A DNA stretch of 61,683 nucleotides from Planifilum fimeticola (GTDB lineage Bacteria > Bacillota > Bacilli > Thermoactinomycetales > DSM-44946), in the NCBI RefSeq assembly GCF_003001905.1, contig NZ_PVNE01000022.1:1-61683 (forward strand). The letters run 5' to 3'. Positions 8,447 through 17,128 of the stretch are shown piece after piece. How positions within the stretch are numbered: position 1 is the stretch's first letter; each line of letters opens with the position of its first letter. The translations under genes were made by a program, and so were the position numbers. The notes under the pieces were generated by a model. The model was not told the origin of the DNA. It made no database searches and saw only the letters and a program-made list of their open reading frames with translations.

Positions 8447-9829
8447 TTATCGGTTCGCAAATTCGGGATTGTGGAACCTTTTTTCTCCTTTCAGGCCCTC
8501 GGCTGAAAACGCTGCACCCCGTTCAGGCAAGTTCTTGTCATTGGCGATGTCGTGGGTCAGCGTGGTGACCAAAACGCCCATGTTGTACAGATTATTCTTG
8601 GACAGCTTGTCCACCGTGTCTTCATCGGTGTGGTAGTTGGGATCCGGCCCGTAATTCAGGAAGACCACGGGAATCCCCGCCGCTTCGAAGGGGGCGTGGT
8701 CACTGCGGTCGGAAACGGTTCGCCGGTAGGGATGGCCGTAAGCCCGGATATATTCCTCCGCCCGATCTGCCACGAAGGACACGGCCCCCTCTTCCGCCGT
8801 CATGACCCCCATGGTGTCGCCGACGCCCACCATATCCATGTTGATCATGGCGGCGATGTCGGCGATCTCCCGGGGATCCAAGGATTCCACGTAATGGGTG
8901 GAGCCCACCAATCCCGCCTCTTCCGCACCGAAGAAGATCACTTTCACATCATGGTACATCGGCTTTTTGGACAGCACCCGGGCCAATTCCAGGAGCGTCC
9001 CGGTCCCCGAAGCATTGTCGTTGGCGGCGGGAGTATCCACACCGTCATAGTGAGCCCCCACCACGATCGTCTTCCTCTCCTTGAAAGGACCTCCCTTTTT
9101 GCCGGGGATCGTGCCGATCACGTTTTGCGAATAGCTGTTTTTCAACACCGTGTCCACCTTCATGGTCACGGTCACTTTTATCCCTTGTTCCAGCAGTGCC
9201 TTCAGGGATTCCCCCTCCGCATCGCTCAGGGATGCCGCGGGAATATCCGTGGGCTCTCCCAGAGTTCCGTTGATGTTCCCGGACGCGTTGTTGAAAATGA
9301 TCGCTCCGACGGCCCCCGACTTCGCCGCGTTTTGGGTTTTTTCATAGAAGGTGTATTCTCCCCGCTTGATTAAAGCGATTTTCCCCTTCGCATCCACCTG
9401 GGCGAACTCCTCTTCGGAGCCCAGACCGGCGTAGACGAGCTCCGCCCTCAAACCCTCTTCCGGCGTGGCCGGAGAATAGGTCATGGTCTGGCTGTCCAGG
9501 TTTCTCGGCTCCGGCTCGACGACCTGCACTTCAGAACCGCGGTCCTGGAAGGCGAGGAAGGGGAAGACCTGCCGCTCCACGTTCAATCCGTATTTCTCCA
9601 ATTCCCGGGCAATGTAATCGGCCGCACGGTGTTCCCCCTCGAACCCCGCGATCCTCGCATCATCCCTGTCGGCCAATTTGGCGATATGTTGATAGATGCG
9701 CTCCGCACTGATCTTTTTCGTAAACTCCTGGGTATGTACCGGCACCGACGGAACGGCGTACGCTGTGGAAGCAAACGCCAATAAGGCAATCAGGGCCAAT
9801 GATCCCATCCTCCGAAAACATCTGAACAT
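8447..9829 (-). CDS. Secreted M28 aminopeptidase with PA domain
   Basis: A 460-residue exported peptidase. A signal peptide (residues 1-25, ending STAYA) is followed by a PA insert domain (about 120-230) and an M28 di-zinc catalytic domain. Visible metal ligands: His in GAHYDGV (about 259), Asp in ANDNASG (about 269), the catalytic Glu pair in FGAEEAGL (about 302), Asp in NMDMVG (about 330) and His in NYHTDEDT (about 399). It resembles the YwaD/leucyl aminopeptidase group that trims peptides outside the cell. SD CGGAGGGG is 6 bases before the ATG. Monocistronic with its own promoter. Confidence 0.9.
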   Translation of the reverse strand: MFRCFRRMGSLALIALLAFASTAYAVPSVPVHTQEFTKKISAERIYQHIAKLADRDDARIAGFEGEHRAADYIARELEKYGLNVERQVFPFLAFQDRGSEVQVVEPEPRNLDSQTMTYSPATPEEGLRAELVYAGLGSEEEFAQVDAKGKIALIKRGEYTFYEKTQNAAKSGAVGAIIFNNASGNINGTLGEPTDIPAASLSDAEGESLKALLEQGIKVTVTMKVDTVLKNSYSQNVIGTIPGKKGGPFKERKTIVVGAHYDGVDTPAANDNASGTGTLLELARVLSKKPMYHDVKVIFFGAEEAGLVGSTHYVESLDPREIADIAAMINMDMVGVGDTMGVMTAEEGAVSFVADRAEEYIRAYGHPYRRTVSDRSDHAPFEAAGIPVVFLNYGPDPNYHTDEDTVDKLSKNNLYNMGVLVTTLTHDIANDKNLPERGAAFSAEGLKGEKRFHNPEFANR

Positions 9830-9868
9830 GGGTTCCCCTCCGAATGATTAAAAATTTTATCCAATTTA

Positions 9869-9898
9869 ATTCTATGGAATCATTTTTTCCTTTGTCAA
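9869..9898 (-). promoter_or_regulatory. Promoter of the M28 aminopeptidase gene
   Basis: Minus-strand TTGACA (9893-9898), 18-base spacer, TAGAAT (9869-9874), in an AT-rich patch 40-70 bases upstream of the start codon. Confidence 0.7.
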
Positions 9899-9899
9899 T

Positions 9900-10100
9900 A
9901 ATAGAACGATCCTCCGACCCATAAAACGTTAGAGGTAGCCTCCTGCGGCTTGCGATGGATGATTGACCCAACTCCATGCGGCCGTACGAAGTTGCCTTTT
10001 TCCATCGGCGCCTATCGGCAGCCCCCTTGAAGGCGTTTGACCATTTTTGGTGACCATGGGGTAGCCACCCAACCCCATCGTCCGGCACTGCATAGGATTA
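9900..10100 (-). other. Non-coding, strongly structured intergenic stretch, possible RNA or mobile-element remnant
   Basis: About 200 bases with no plausible gene but many paired segments, for example ATGGGGT/ACCCCAT (10056-10080) and TGACCA/TGGTCA nearby. The layout recalls structured RNAs of transposon nucleases (omega-RNA/HEARO type) or a relic of such an element, but I cannot identify it. The strand is chosen only because the AT-rich promoter side lies to the left. Confidence 0.35.
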
Positions 10101-10129
10101 AGATGACACAACCGAAGGAGGTGTTGTTT

Positions 10130-10240
10130 GTGAGCGGTTATGGCTACGGCGGTTACGGCATTGGTCTGCGTCGGCTGTTGATCTTCCTGTTGGTGATCGC
10201 AACGATCTTTGTCTTCGCCGGAGTAGGTTTCGGTTACTGA
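10130..10240 (+). CDS. YjcZ-family sporulation mini-protein
   Basis: A 36-residue protein: a glycine/tyrosine-rich head (MSGYGYGGYGIG) followed by one transmembrane helix (LLIFLLVIATIFVFAGVGF) and a short tail. This is the layout of the YjcZ family of tiny membrane proteins made during sporulation in Bacillus. The start is GTG at 10130, with AAGGAGGTG 6 bases upstream; the longer reading frame from 10037 lacks an SD. Confidence 0.85.
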   Translation: MSGYGYGGYGIGLRRLLIFLLVIATIFVFAGVGFGY

Positions 10241-10588
10241 GATTCGAACACATCACCTGTATGAAGTCCACGGATCGCGGCACCCGTTCATCTAAAATCA
10301 CATGATAAAATGGCCGTTCCGGCACCCCTCCTCCAAACGTGCGCATTTTCTTGTGCGAAAACCCTTGTTATCACACGGTGCAACTCCCTTCACAACCTCG
10401 CCGAAGGGGACCGGTGCCCCCTTCGGCGTATGTTCTTCTTTTCCATCGAGGAAAACGGCTACCCCCCTTGCCATGGATGGAATTTTTGGAGTAAAATAAA
10501 TTTGACCTTTCAGAATTATTCCGCCCGAGCGAGGTCGTTTTTTATCGCGTTTTGTGCAACCGATTTCATTTCAAAGGGGGTATTTTTA
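10241..10588 (+). other. Intergenic region before the amylase gene
   Basis: No gene seen. It contains a hairpin at about 10399-10420 (CGCCGAAGGGG/CCCCTTCGGCG) followed by a T-rich stretch, a likely terminator for the small upstream gene, and AT-rich sequence at 10480-10530 that could hold the amylase promoter, although I see no clean -35/-10 pair. Confidence 0.5.
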
Positions 10589-13500
10589 ATGTTTATCCAA
10601 GGAAAATCGGCAATTTCCATCGCGGCAACGATTGCACTCCTCTTCACCCTGCTGCCGTCATTCGGGGAAAATCCAACCGCCGCAGCGGAAGGGTTGGACG
10701 ACAATATCCACTGGAACGAGCTGAAGCACGACACCCGCGACCCGCTCTTCCGACATCCCTTCGGCGCCGTTCCGGCCGGGGAATCCGTCCGTCTCCGGAT
10801 GCAGACCAAGGCCGGGGATGTGGAGTCCGTAAAGCTGATTCTGTGGGACGACTTGAAAAAGAAGCAATCCGTCCATCCGATGACGCCGGTCGGCACCTCC
10901 CCGGACGGTCTGTTGGAATATTGGGAGACGACGGTCTCATCGGACAGGCCCACGGTGTTCTGGTACCATTTTGAACTCCAGGACGGCAGCCGCATCGTCC
11001 GTTACGGGGACCAGCCCGAGCAGGACGGAGGCATCGGCGAGCCCACCGACGGCCATCCGCACGACTTTCAGCTGACGGTTTACGACCGGGATTTCCGGAC
11101 CCCCGACTGGTTCAAGCTGGGAATCACCTATCAGATTTTCCCGGACCGCTTTTACGACGGCGATCCCTCCAACAACCGCGCCGCCGACGACCGGGGCAGC
11201 CGGGGGGATGCGCCCATCGAACACCGAAAGTGGGGACAGCTGCCGGACAATCCCGATCTGTCGGACCTTCCCGGCTATGACGGGGACGGTATCTGGAGCA
11301 ACGACTTCTACGGCGGAGACCTGGCCGGCATCCGAAAGAAGCTGGACTATCTGGAATCCCTCGGCGTCAAGACCCTCTATCTCAACCCCATCTTCGAGGC
11401 GACCAGCAATCACAAATACGACACGGCGGACTACGAGCGGATCGACCGGATGTTCGGGACGAAGGAAGAATTTGAACTCCTGGCCCGGGAGGCGAAAAAA
11501 CGGGGCATGCACATCGTTCTCGACGGGGTGTTCAACCATGTGGGGGACGACAGCAAATATTTCGACCGGTACGGCAAATGGAGCGACCCCGAGAATCGTC
11601 CCGAGGAGATCGGCGCCTGGTGGGCCTGGAAGCTGAAAAAGGAGGGGAAGTGGAAGGAGCACTACGCCTCCCCCTGGGAGTCCTGGTTCCACATCAATGA
11701 CGACGGTTCCTACGAGGGGTGGTGGGGATACGACAGCCTGCCGGTGATCCGGGCGCCGGAGGGAAGCGAGCTGAATGTGAAGAGTTTCGCCGACTTCATC
11801 ATCCGAAACGACAATTCCATCACCCGCCGCTGGATCCGGGCGGGGGCGAGCGGTTGGCGGCTGGATGTGGCCCCGGAAGTGGCCCGCGATTTCTGGCAAG
11901 CCCTGCGCGCCCATCTGAAGGGAGATCAGCGGGGGGACCTGAACCCGCCCAACGGCGAACCGATCCTGATCACGGAAAACTGGAACGACGCCACCTACGA
12001 CCTTTTGGGAGACACTTTCGACTCGACGATGAACTACCGATTCCGCAACGCGGTGATCGCGTTCATGCTGGACGAGCCCTTCGACGACACGGATGTCCGG
12101 CACCGCCCGATCGACGCCGCGGAACTGGATAACCGTCTGATGGATATCTACGAATCATACCCCCGGGAAGCCTTTTACGCGATGATGAACCTGATGGGCT
12201 CCCACGACACGATGCGAATGATGAAGGTGTACGGCGATGTGGAGAAGGACCATCCGCTCACCCCCGCCGAGCAGAAGGGATGGTCCGACGAGCGGGTGGC
12301 CGAAGCCAACCGCCTGGCCCGTCAGCGGGTCAAGCTGACCGCCCTGCTCCAGATGACCTATCCGGGCTCGCCGACCATCTACTACGGGGACGAGGCGGGA
12401 TTGACCGGATTTGACGATCCCGACAACCGGCGCACATATCCCTGGGACAATCCCGACACGGACCTGCTGGAACACTTTCGGCGGCTGGCAAAAATCCGCG
12501 AGCAGCACCCGGTACTGATGACCGGCGACCTGACCACCCTGTTCGCCGAAGGGGACACTTACGTCTTCGGCCGCAAAATCACCGGCGGCAAAGACGCCCT
12601 GGGCAACAGCGAATACATCGTCAACTACGAAACCGGGGAAAAGCGGAAAGTGACGGACGGCGCCGCCGTGATCGCCATCAGCAAATCGGGGGGCGTCCGG
12701 GAAGTGGAAGTCGGATCCTTCGTCCGGGACGGAGTCCTGTTCCGGGACGTGTGGAACGACCGGGAATACCGGGTGGAGGACGGCAAGCTGCGGATCGAGC
12801 TGCAGCCGATGGACGGAGCCATTCTGATCGCCGCGCCGGGGCAGGATCTCACTCCCCCGCCGGAGGTGGAGCGGATCCGGGCCACGGGCAAGGACGGAAG
12901 GGTCCACCTGACTTGGCAACCGGTCCGGGGCGCGGCCCGCTATGAGATCCTGCGCAGTCCGATCGACGGAGGATACGAGGTCAAGGTGGGGGAATCGAAG
13001 GGCGCCTCCTTCACCGACCGGGCGGTGAAAAACGGCCGCCGCTACTACTACCGCGTCATCGCTGTCGATGCCGCCGGCAACCGGAGCGAGTCCGGAGCCG
13101 CCGTTTCGGCGGTTCCCCATGCGCCGATCCAGTCGGCGGTCAACCGGACGCCGAAAGCGGATAATCATGTCATCGGCGTCGAAAGGGAAATCACCGCAAT
13201 CGGTCAAGTGACCGTCAAAGGGGTGACCGGCCGGGACCGGCCCAGCCACCAGGTCCTGGCGGAGGTGGGCTTCAAACACAAACAGGACAGCGGATTCACA
13301 TGGCAGAACGCCCAATTTGACCGCTCCGTCAAAAAGGCCGATCAGTACACGGTGACCTTCACCCCCGACCGGCCGGGAACCTGGGAGGTGGTCTTCCGCT
13401 TCTCCACCAGCCTGGGGGAAAAGTGGACAGAAACGCCCGTCGTGCGCGTCACCGCGGTTCCCTCCGACGACCGGGAAGCGCCGCCGTCCCCCGTTCTGCA

Positions 13501-14365
13501 CCAGCCGCACCAGCAGTCCCGGCAGGTGGCGCTGAAGTGGGATCCGGTAAAGGCCGATGACCTGGCCTTCTACGAAGTGGAGCGTCAGACGGTGACCGAG
13601 GGAAGGAGGGGCGAATGGCAGCGAATCGCGAGAGTCGGCGCCGATCAGACCGCCTACACCGACACCACCGTGGAAAACGGAACCACCTACCGCTACCGGG
13701 TGCTCGCCGTGGACACCTCCTTCAACCGGAGCGAAAGCAATCCGGTCCAGGTGACGCCGAAGGAAACGCCGGTGCGGGTCACCTTCCGGGTGAAGGTGCC
13801 CGAATACACCGGAACAGACCACCCGGTCCACCTCGCCGGCACCTTTCCGCAGGCCGAGTGGAACCCCGGCGCCGAGGAGCTGAAGATGGACTATGTGGGT
13901 AACCATACGTGGGAAAAGGCGCTGGAATTGACGGAAGGAACCCGGGTCGAATACAAATACGCCCGGGGCAACTGGGACCGGGTCGAAAAGGGGGAATACG
14001 GCGAGGAACTGGACAACCGGACCCTCACCGTGAGAAACGAAGGAGACGACCGAATGCTCGTTACCGACGAAGTGAAGCGCTGGCGGGACATTCCCCTCCA
14101 CGTCTACGAACCTGCGGACGGCACCCGGACCGGTCAGGCGAGCATCCTCCTCCGGGGAGACGCCTACAGGGAGGCCGAGCTGACGGTCAACGGGGAGACA
14201 CGGATTCACGAGGGCGGCCCCTTTGAACGATCCATCCCCCTCTCCGTCGGTGAAAATACGATCGCCGTCCGCGTCACCCCCGCCAACCCCGACGGACGCG
14301 GCCTCGATCCCGGACAGGTCGCCGAACTGACCAGAGAAGTGCGCATCCGGGTCATCCGGGAATAG
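10589..14365 (+). CDS. Secreted multidomain GH13 alpha-amylase/amylopullulanase-like enzyme
   Basis: A 1258-residue exported glycoside hydrolase for starch-type polymers. In order: signal peptide (1 to about 30), N-terminal CBM34-like module (about 40-140), GH13 barrel (about 170-640), a C-terminal beta domain, a fibronectin III repeat (about 755-850), an intervening beta module, a second fibronectin III repeat (about 964-1060), a CBM20 starch-binding module (about 1063-1160) and a terminal Ig-like module. GH13 motifs are present: DGVFNHVG (about 311), GWRLDVAPE with the nucleophile Asp (about 425), ILITENW with the acid Glu (about 462) and GSHDT (about 538). The frame is open from 10310, but ATG 10589 has the SD AAAGGGGG and the signal peptide. 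No cell-wall anchor is visible. Confidence 0.93.
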   Translation: MFIQGKSAISIAATIALLFTLLPSFGENPTAAAEGLDDNIHWNELKHDTRDPLFRHPFGAVPAGESVRLRMQTKAGDVESVKLILWDDLKKKQSVHPMTPVGTSPDGLLEYWETTVSSDRPTVFWYHFELQDGSRIVRYGDQPEQDGGIGEPTDGHPHDFQLTVYDRDFRTPDWFKLGITYQIFPDRFYDGDPSNNRAADDRGSRGDAPIEHRKWGQLPDNPDLSDLPGYDGDGIWSNDFYGGDLAGIRKKLDYLESLGVKTLYLNPIFEATSNHKYDTADYERIDRMFGTKEEFELLAREAKKRGMHIVLDGVFNHVGDDSKYFDRYGKWSDPENRPEEIGAWWAWKLKKEGKWKEHYASPWESWFHINDDGSYEGWWGYDSLPVIRAPEGSELNVKSFADFIIRNDNSITRRWIRAGASGWRLDVAPEVARDFWQALRAHLKGDQRGDLNPPNGEPILITENWNDATYDLLGDTFDSTMNYRFRNAVIAFMLDEPFDDTDVRHRPIDAAELDNRLMDIYESYPREAFYAMMNLMGSHDTMRMMKVYGDVEKDHPLTPAEQKGWSDERVAEANRLARQRVKLTALLQMTYPGSPTIYYGDEAGLTGFDDPDNRRTYPWDNPDTDLLEHFRRLAKIREQHPVLMTGDLTTLFAEGDTYVFGRKITGGKDALGNSEYIVNYETGEKRKVTDGAAVIAISKSGGVREVEVGSFVRDGVLFRDVWNDREYRVEDGKLRIELQPMDGAILIAAPGQDLTPPPEVERIRATGKDGRVHLTWQPVRGAARYEILRSPIDGGYEVKVGESKGASFTDRAVKNGRRYYYRVIAVDAAGNRSESGAAVSAVPHAPIQSAVNRTPKADNHVIGVEREITAIGQVTVKGVTGRDRPSHQVLAEVGFKHKQDSGFTWQNAQFDRSVKKADQYTVTFTPDRPGTWEVVFRFSTSLGEKWTETPVVRVTAVPSDDREAPPSPVLHQPHQQSRQVALKWDPVKADDLAFYEVERQTVTEGRRGEWQRIARVGADQTAYTDTTVENGTTYRYRVLAVDTSFNRSESNPVQVTPKETPVRVTFRVKVPEYTGTDHPVHLAGTFPQAEWNPGAEELKMDYVGNHTWEKALELTEGTRVEYKYARGNWDRVEKGEYGEELDNRTLTVRNEGDDRMLVTDEVKRWRDIPLHVYEPADGTRTGQASILLRGDAYREAELTVNGETRIHEGGPFERSIPLSVGENTIAVRVTPANPDGRGLDPGQVAELTREVRIRVIRE

Positions 14366-14416
14366 TGTTCGGAAGCGAATGCACATACACCTGAAATCCG
14401 AAAAAGCGGAAACACC

Positions 14417-14476
14417 CGGAGGGGTGTGTCGCTGAGCCCTTTGTCTGAGGCGTAACGAAGCGGCACACCCCCTCCG
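14417..14476 (+). repeat. Intergenic GGGGTGTG hairpin element, copy 2
   Basis: CGGAGGGGTGTGTCGCT pairs almost perfectly with AGCGGCACACCCCCTCCG across a 25-base loop, 51 bases after the amylase stop. It may act as the amylase terminator although no clear T run follows. Same core as the elements near 2.9, 17.1, 24.7 and 50.0 kb. Confidence 0.5.
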
Positions 14477-14657
14477 TCCACCGGGACAACACCCTTCCCT
14501 GCCAGGATTGCGATGCGGAATGCCTTCCTTCCCCTCGCCGGCGGCCATCCACATTTTCTCCCATTGGACGTCGGATCATCGGCGTGGGCGTCCGGGGATT
14601 TCCATATCGCGGTTTGTTTATGTTGGAAAATGGATCGCAAGATAGCGGAACGGACCG

Positions 14658-15704
14658 TCATCGGGCACCGATGACGTTGCCCTCCATCTGACGCATCAGG
14701 TATTTCGCCGCCCAGACCCCCGCCATGTAAGCCAAACCGGCGGAAAGTAGCCCGCTGATCCAATTGAAACTGAAGACATAGCCGACCAATGCCGCCGGGA
14801 TCAACGGAATGAAGAAACGCCAAAAGAGGCGTGCACTCCCGAAAACAAATGCCTGACCGTTTTTCTCCAGCGGACTTTTTTCAAACAGCCGGAGGGAGAG
14901 CATCCCCAACACCAGAAAAGCGGTGAAGAGGGCGGCAACATGACCCATGTGGACTTGGCCAATGGCATAGTTGGACAGATAGAAGAAAAGATCGATATAT
15001 TCAAGCCCATTCCGGATCCGCTCCCAAGCGGAATCCGAAAGGCCCATGGGCAATCCGAAAAATCGAATCGTATCGGCAAGCAACCAGTGAAGGTGGGAAC
15101 AGAGAAGGACCGCTCCCAAGTTCGCCACCCAATTCCCCGTGACGACGGCAATCAAAAAACCGAGGGAAAAGAGGCTCAGCAGGTACGAAACGCAGAAGGC
15201 GAACCAGAACAGGGCCTCCGTCCAGGTATATCCCACTGGTGCAACCAGCATTATCCCCAGGACGAACAGCAGATTGACGGTCATCATCCCGATGATGGAC
15301 ATCGCGCCGAAGAAAAACTTGGTCACCGCAATCTCCCGCCGGCTGACCGGTGCCGCCGCCAAAAACTCCAGCGTATTGGGCGTCCGCTCCCGGGCGATCA
15401 ACAGGACTCCCCACAACCCCACGGCGACGGGAGCCAATGGGAACAGCGGATTGAAGCCCATGCCCCATCCATCCGACTCGTCCACCATCAGACCCTTGAT
15501 CGCTGAAGTGACCTTGAAAGACCACGGATCTGCAGAACCAAACAAGCCATACAGTCCCCTATACATCCCCATCATCGTATCTACCCAGAAGATCACTGCA
15601 TCGATGATCGGGGTGTAGATGACGAACAGCAAGAGAAGAAGCAGCAGCCATCGATTCTGCCGCCATTCCTTCCACAAAAGCGCCTTATTCAGCAACCGGC
15701 CCAT
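14658..15704 (-). CDS. ABC-2 type transporter permease (YtrC/D-like)
   Basis: A 348-residue membrane protein. An N-terminal cytoplasmic segment (NKALLWKEWRQNRW) typical of ABC-2 permeases precedes a first helix, followed by a large outer loop and five or so further helices; LLIARERTPNTLEFLAAAPVSRREI is the coupling-helix region typical of ABC-2 permeases. It pairs with the ATPase gene just upstream, whose end it overlaps by 20 bases, so translation is probably coupled. With the GntR gene this is a YtrABC-like unit; substrate unknown, in related units linked to cell-wall stress. Confidence 0.82.
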   Translation of the reverse strand: MGRLLNKALLWKEWRQNRWLLLLLLLFVIYTPIIDAVIFWVDTMMGMYRGLYGLFGSADPWSFKVTSAIKGLMVDESDGWGMGFNPLFPLAPVAVGLWGVLLIARERTPNTLEFLAAAPVSRREIAVTKFFFGAMSIIGMMTVNLLFVLGIMLVAPVGYTWTEALFWFAFCVSYLLSLFSLGFLIAVVTGNWVANLGAVLLCSHLHWLLADTIRFFGLPMGLSDSAWERIRNGLEYIDLFFYLSNYAIGQVHMGHVAALFTAFLVLGMLSLRLFEKSPLEKNGQAFVFGSARLFWRFFIPLIPAALVGYVFSFNWISGLLSAGLAYMAGVWAAKYLMRQMEGNVIGAR

Positions 15705-16599
15705 CCTTCTCCCCCTCCTTCTCCACCGTCCGGATGAACCACTCCTCCAGGCCGAGGCTCACCGTTTCCATATAGACCGGCCGGTGAGCCTTGACCGCCT
15801 CCAGGACCGTGTCGAACCCGTTTCCGACCGTGATCATATACACCCTCCCCTGGCTCTCCAAATGGAGGATTTCCGGCATCCTCCGAATCGCTTCCGGCAG
15901 CCCTTCCGGAAAGACCGCCTGGATTTTGCGGGCTTCCTTTCTCAATTCCTCCACCGTGCGGGTCAGCAGACACCTCCCCTTTATCATCACGGCCACGTGA
16001 TCGGCGATCCGCTCCAGATCCCCCAGCTGGTGGGTGGAGATCAGCACCGTCGTCCCGTGCTCGGCCACCTCCTCCAGCACCAAACCGAGCATCTGATGCT
16101 TCACAACCGGGTCCAGTCCGCCCGTCGGCTCGTCCAGGATCAACAGGCGCGGCCGGACCGACAGGGCGATGGCCAGGGCAAGCCGCGTTTTCATCCCCTT
16201 GGAAAGGGACAGGATCCACCGGTTCCGGGGAAGCTGAAACCGCTCCAGCAGCGCCTCGCATCGCTCCCAATCCCAGTGCCGGTACAGGCGGGAGCACAAC
16301 TGAAGCATCTCCTCCACGCGGAAAGACGGGTACAAAACCGGCGCGTCCGGCACGTAGCCCACCTGCTGGCGGACCTCTCCGCTTTCCTCGAAACAGTCTC
16401 TTCCCAGGATGCGGGCCGTTCCCGCCGTCGGCCGCAGGATGCCCATCAGCGTGCGGATCAGCGTCGTCTTCCCAGCCCCGTTGGGACCTACCAAGCCGAA
16501 CACGGCTCCTTCCGGCACAGTCAAATCCAACCCGTCCAACGCGGTGACTCCGTCAAAGATCTTGGTCAGCCCGCGCGTCTCGATCGCCCACCGGCTCAT
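15685..16599 (-). CDS. ABC transporter ATP-binding protein (YtrB-like)
   Basis: A 304-residue ATPase: Walker A GPNGAGKTT (about 43), signature LSKGMKTR (about 139; the usual LSGG is altered to LSKG, as is common in exporters of this subfamily), Walker B RLLILDEPTGGLDP, and an H-loop (STHQ). Start at MSRWAIETRGL because GAGGAGGAG stands 7 bases upstream; the frame extends 21 codons further without a start signal. It overlaps the GntR gene by 47 bases and couples to the permease downstream. Confidence 0.9.
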   Translation of the reverse strand: MSRWAIETRGLTKIFDGVTALDGLDLTVPEGAVFGLVGPNGAGKTTLIRTLMGILRPTAGTARILGRDCFEESGEVRQQVGYVPDAPVLYPSFRVEEMLQLCSRLYRHWDWERCEALLERFQLPRNRWILSLSKGMKTRLALAIALSVRPRLLILDEPTGGLDPVVKHQMLGLVLEEVAEHGTTVLISTHQLGDLERIADHVAVMIKGRCLLTRTVEELRKEARKIQAVFPEGLPEAIRRMPEILHLESQGRVYMITVGNGFDTVLEAVKAHRPVYMETVSLGLEEWFIRTVEKEGEKDGPVAE

Positions 16600-16996
16600 C
16601 CGATCTCCTCCTCTCCCGGTACCACTGACGGATGATCTCCTCCGCCATCGCCAACACTTCATCCTCTTCCATCTGCAGGTAGTAGGCCTCCACCAGCACC
16701 TTCTCCAACATCTCCCTCATTCTTCCCATCTTCTCCTCCCGGTCGATGCCCCGGGTCCGAACCTCAGCGACAAAGGTTCCCCTGCCGCGGAGGGTTTCGA
16801 TGATCCCCTCCCGTTCCATCTCTTGGTACGCCTTGGCGATCGTGTTGGGGTTGATGGCGATGCGACCGGCCAGATCCCGGACCGACGGAAGCTTATCCCC
16901 CGGAGCGAGAATCCCCCGTGCCACCGCCTCCTTCACTCCGTCCACCAGCTGCTGATAAATCGGCACGTCGGACCGCGGATCCACGTCAAACCACAA
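16553..16996 (-). CDS. GntR/YtrA-family transcriptional regulator
   Basis: A 147-residue repressor: winged helix at the N-terminus (YQQLVDGVKEAVARGIL, LPSVRDLAGRI, NPNTIAKAYQEMEREG) plus a short C-terminal helical tail, the YtrA subfamily layout that controls ABC-2 exporters. GGAGGTGAG lies 4 bases before a TTG codon, so I begin there instead of at the ATG that includes the SD. The long palindrome upstream of the neighbouring ABC genes (19497-19519) is its likely operator. Confidence 0.85.
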   Translation of the reverse strand: MWFDVDPRSDVPIYQQLVDGVKEAVARGILAPGDKLPSVRDLAGRIAINPNTIAKAYQEMEREGIIETLRGRGTFVAEVRTRGIDREEKMGRMREMLEKVLVEAYYLQMEEDEVLAMAEEIIRQWYRERRRSDEPVGDRDARADQDL

Positions 16997-17081
16997 GAAG
17001 CTCACCTCCATTGCCCATCTTCCTTAACCGGCACTTCCGGCGAGGATGCCGGAGGAGATGCGATCTCTCGGCAAAGGTTCT

Positions 17082-17101
17082 CGGAGACACACCCCCTCCG
17101 G
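17082..17101 (-). repeat. Intergenic GGGGTGTG element, copy 3
   Basis: Minus-strand GGAGGGGGTGTGTCTCCGAG between the second ABC permease gene and the GntR gene, with a distal CTCCTCCGG arm near 17050-17058. It resembles copies at 2.9, 14.4, 24.7 and 50.0 kb. Confidence 0.35.
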
Positions 17102-17128
17102 CGGTTCTGCCTGCACCGAAAGATCCCG

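Noticed and set aside
12155-14554. A 799-codon open frame on the minus strand
   Set aside because: Antisense shadow of the amylase gene; no SD or known domain.
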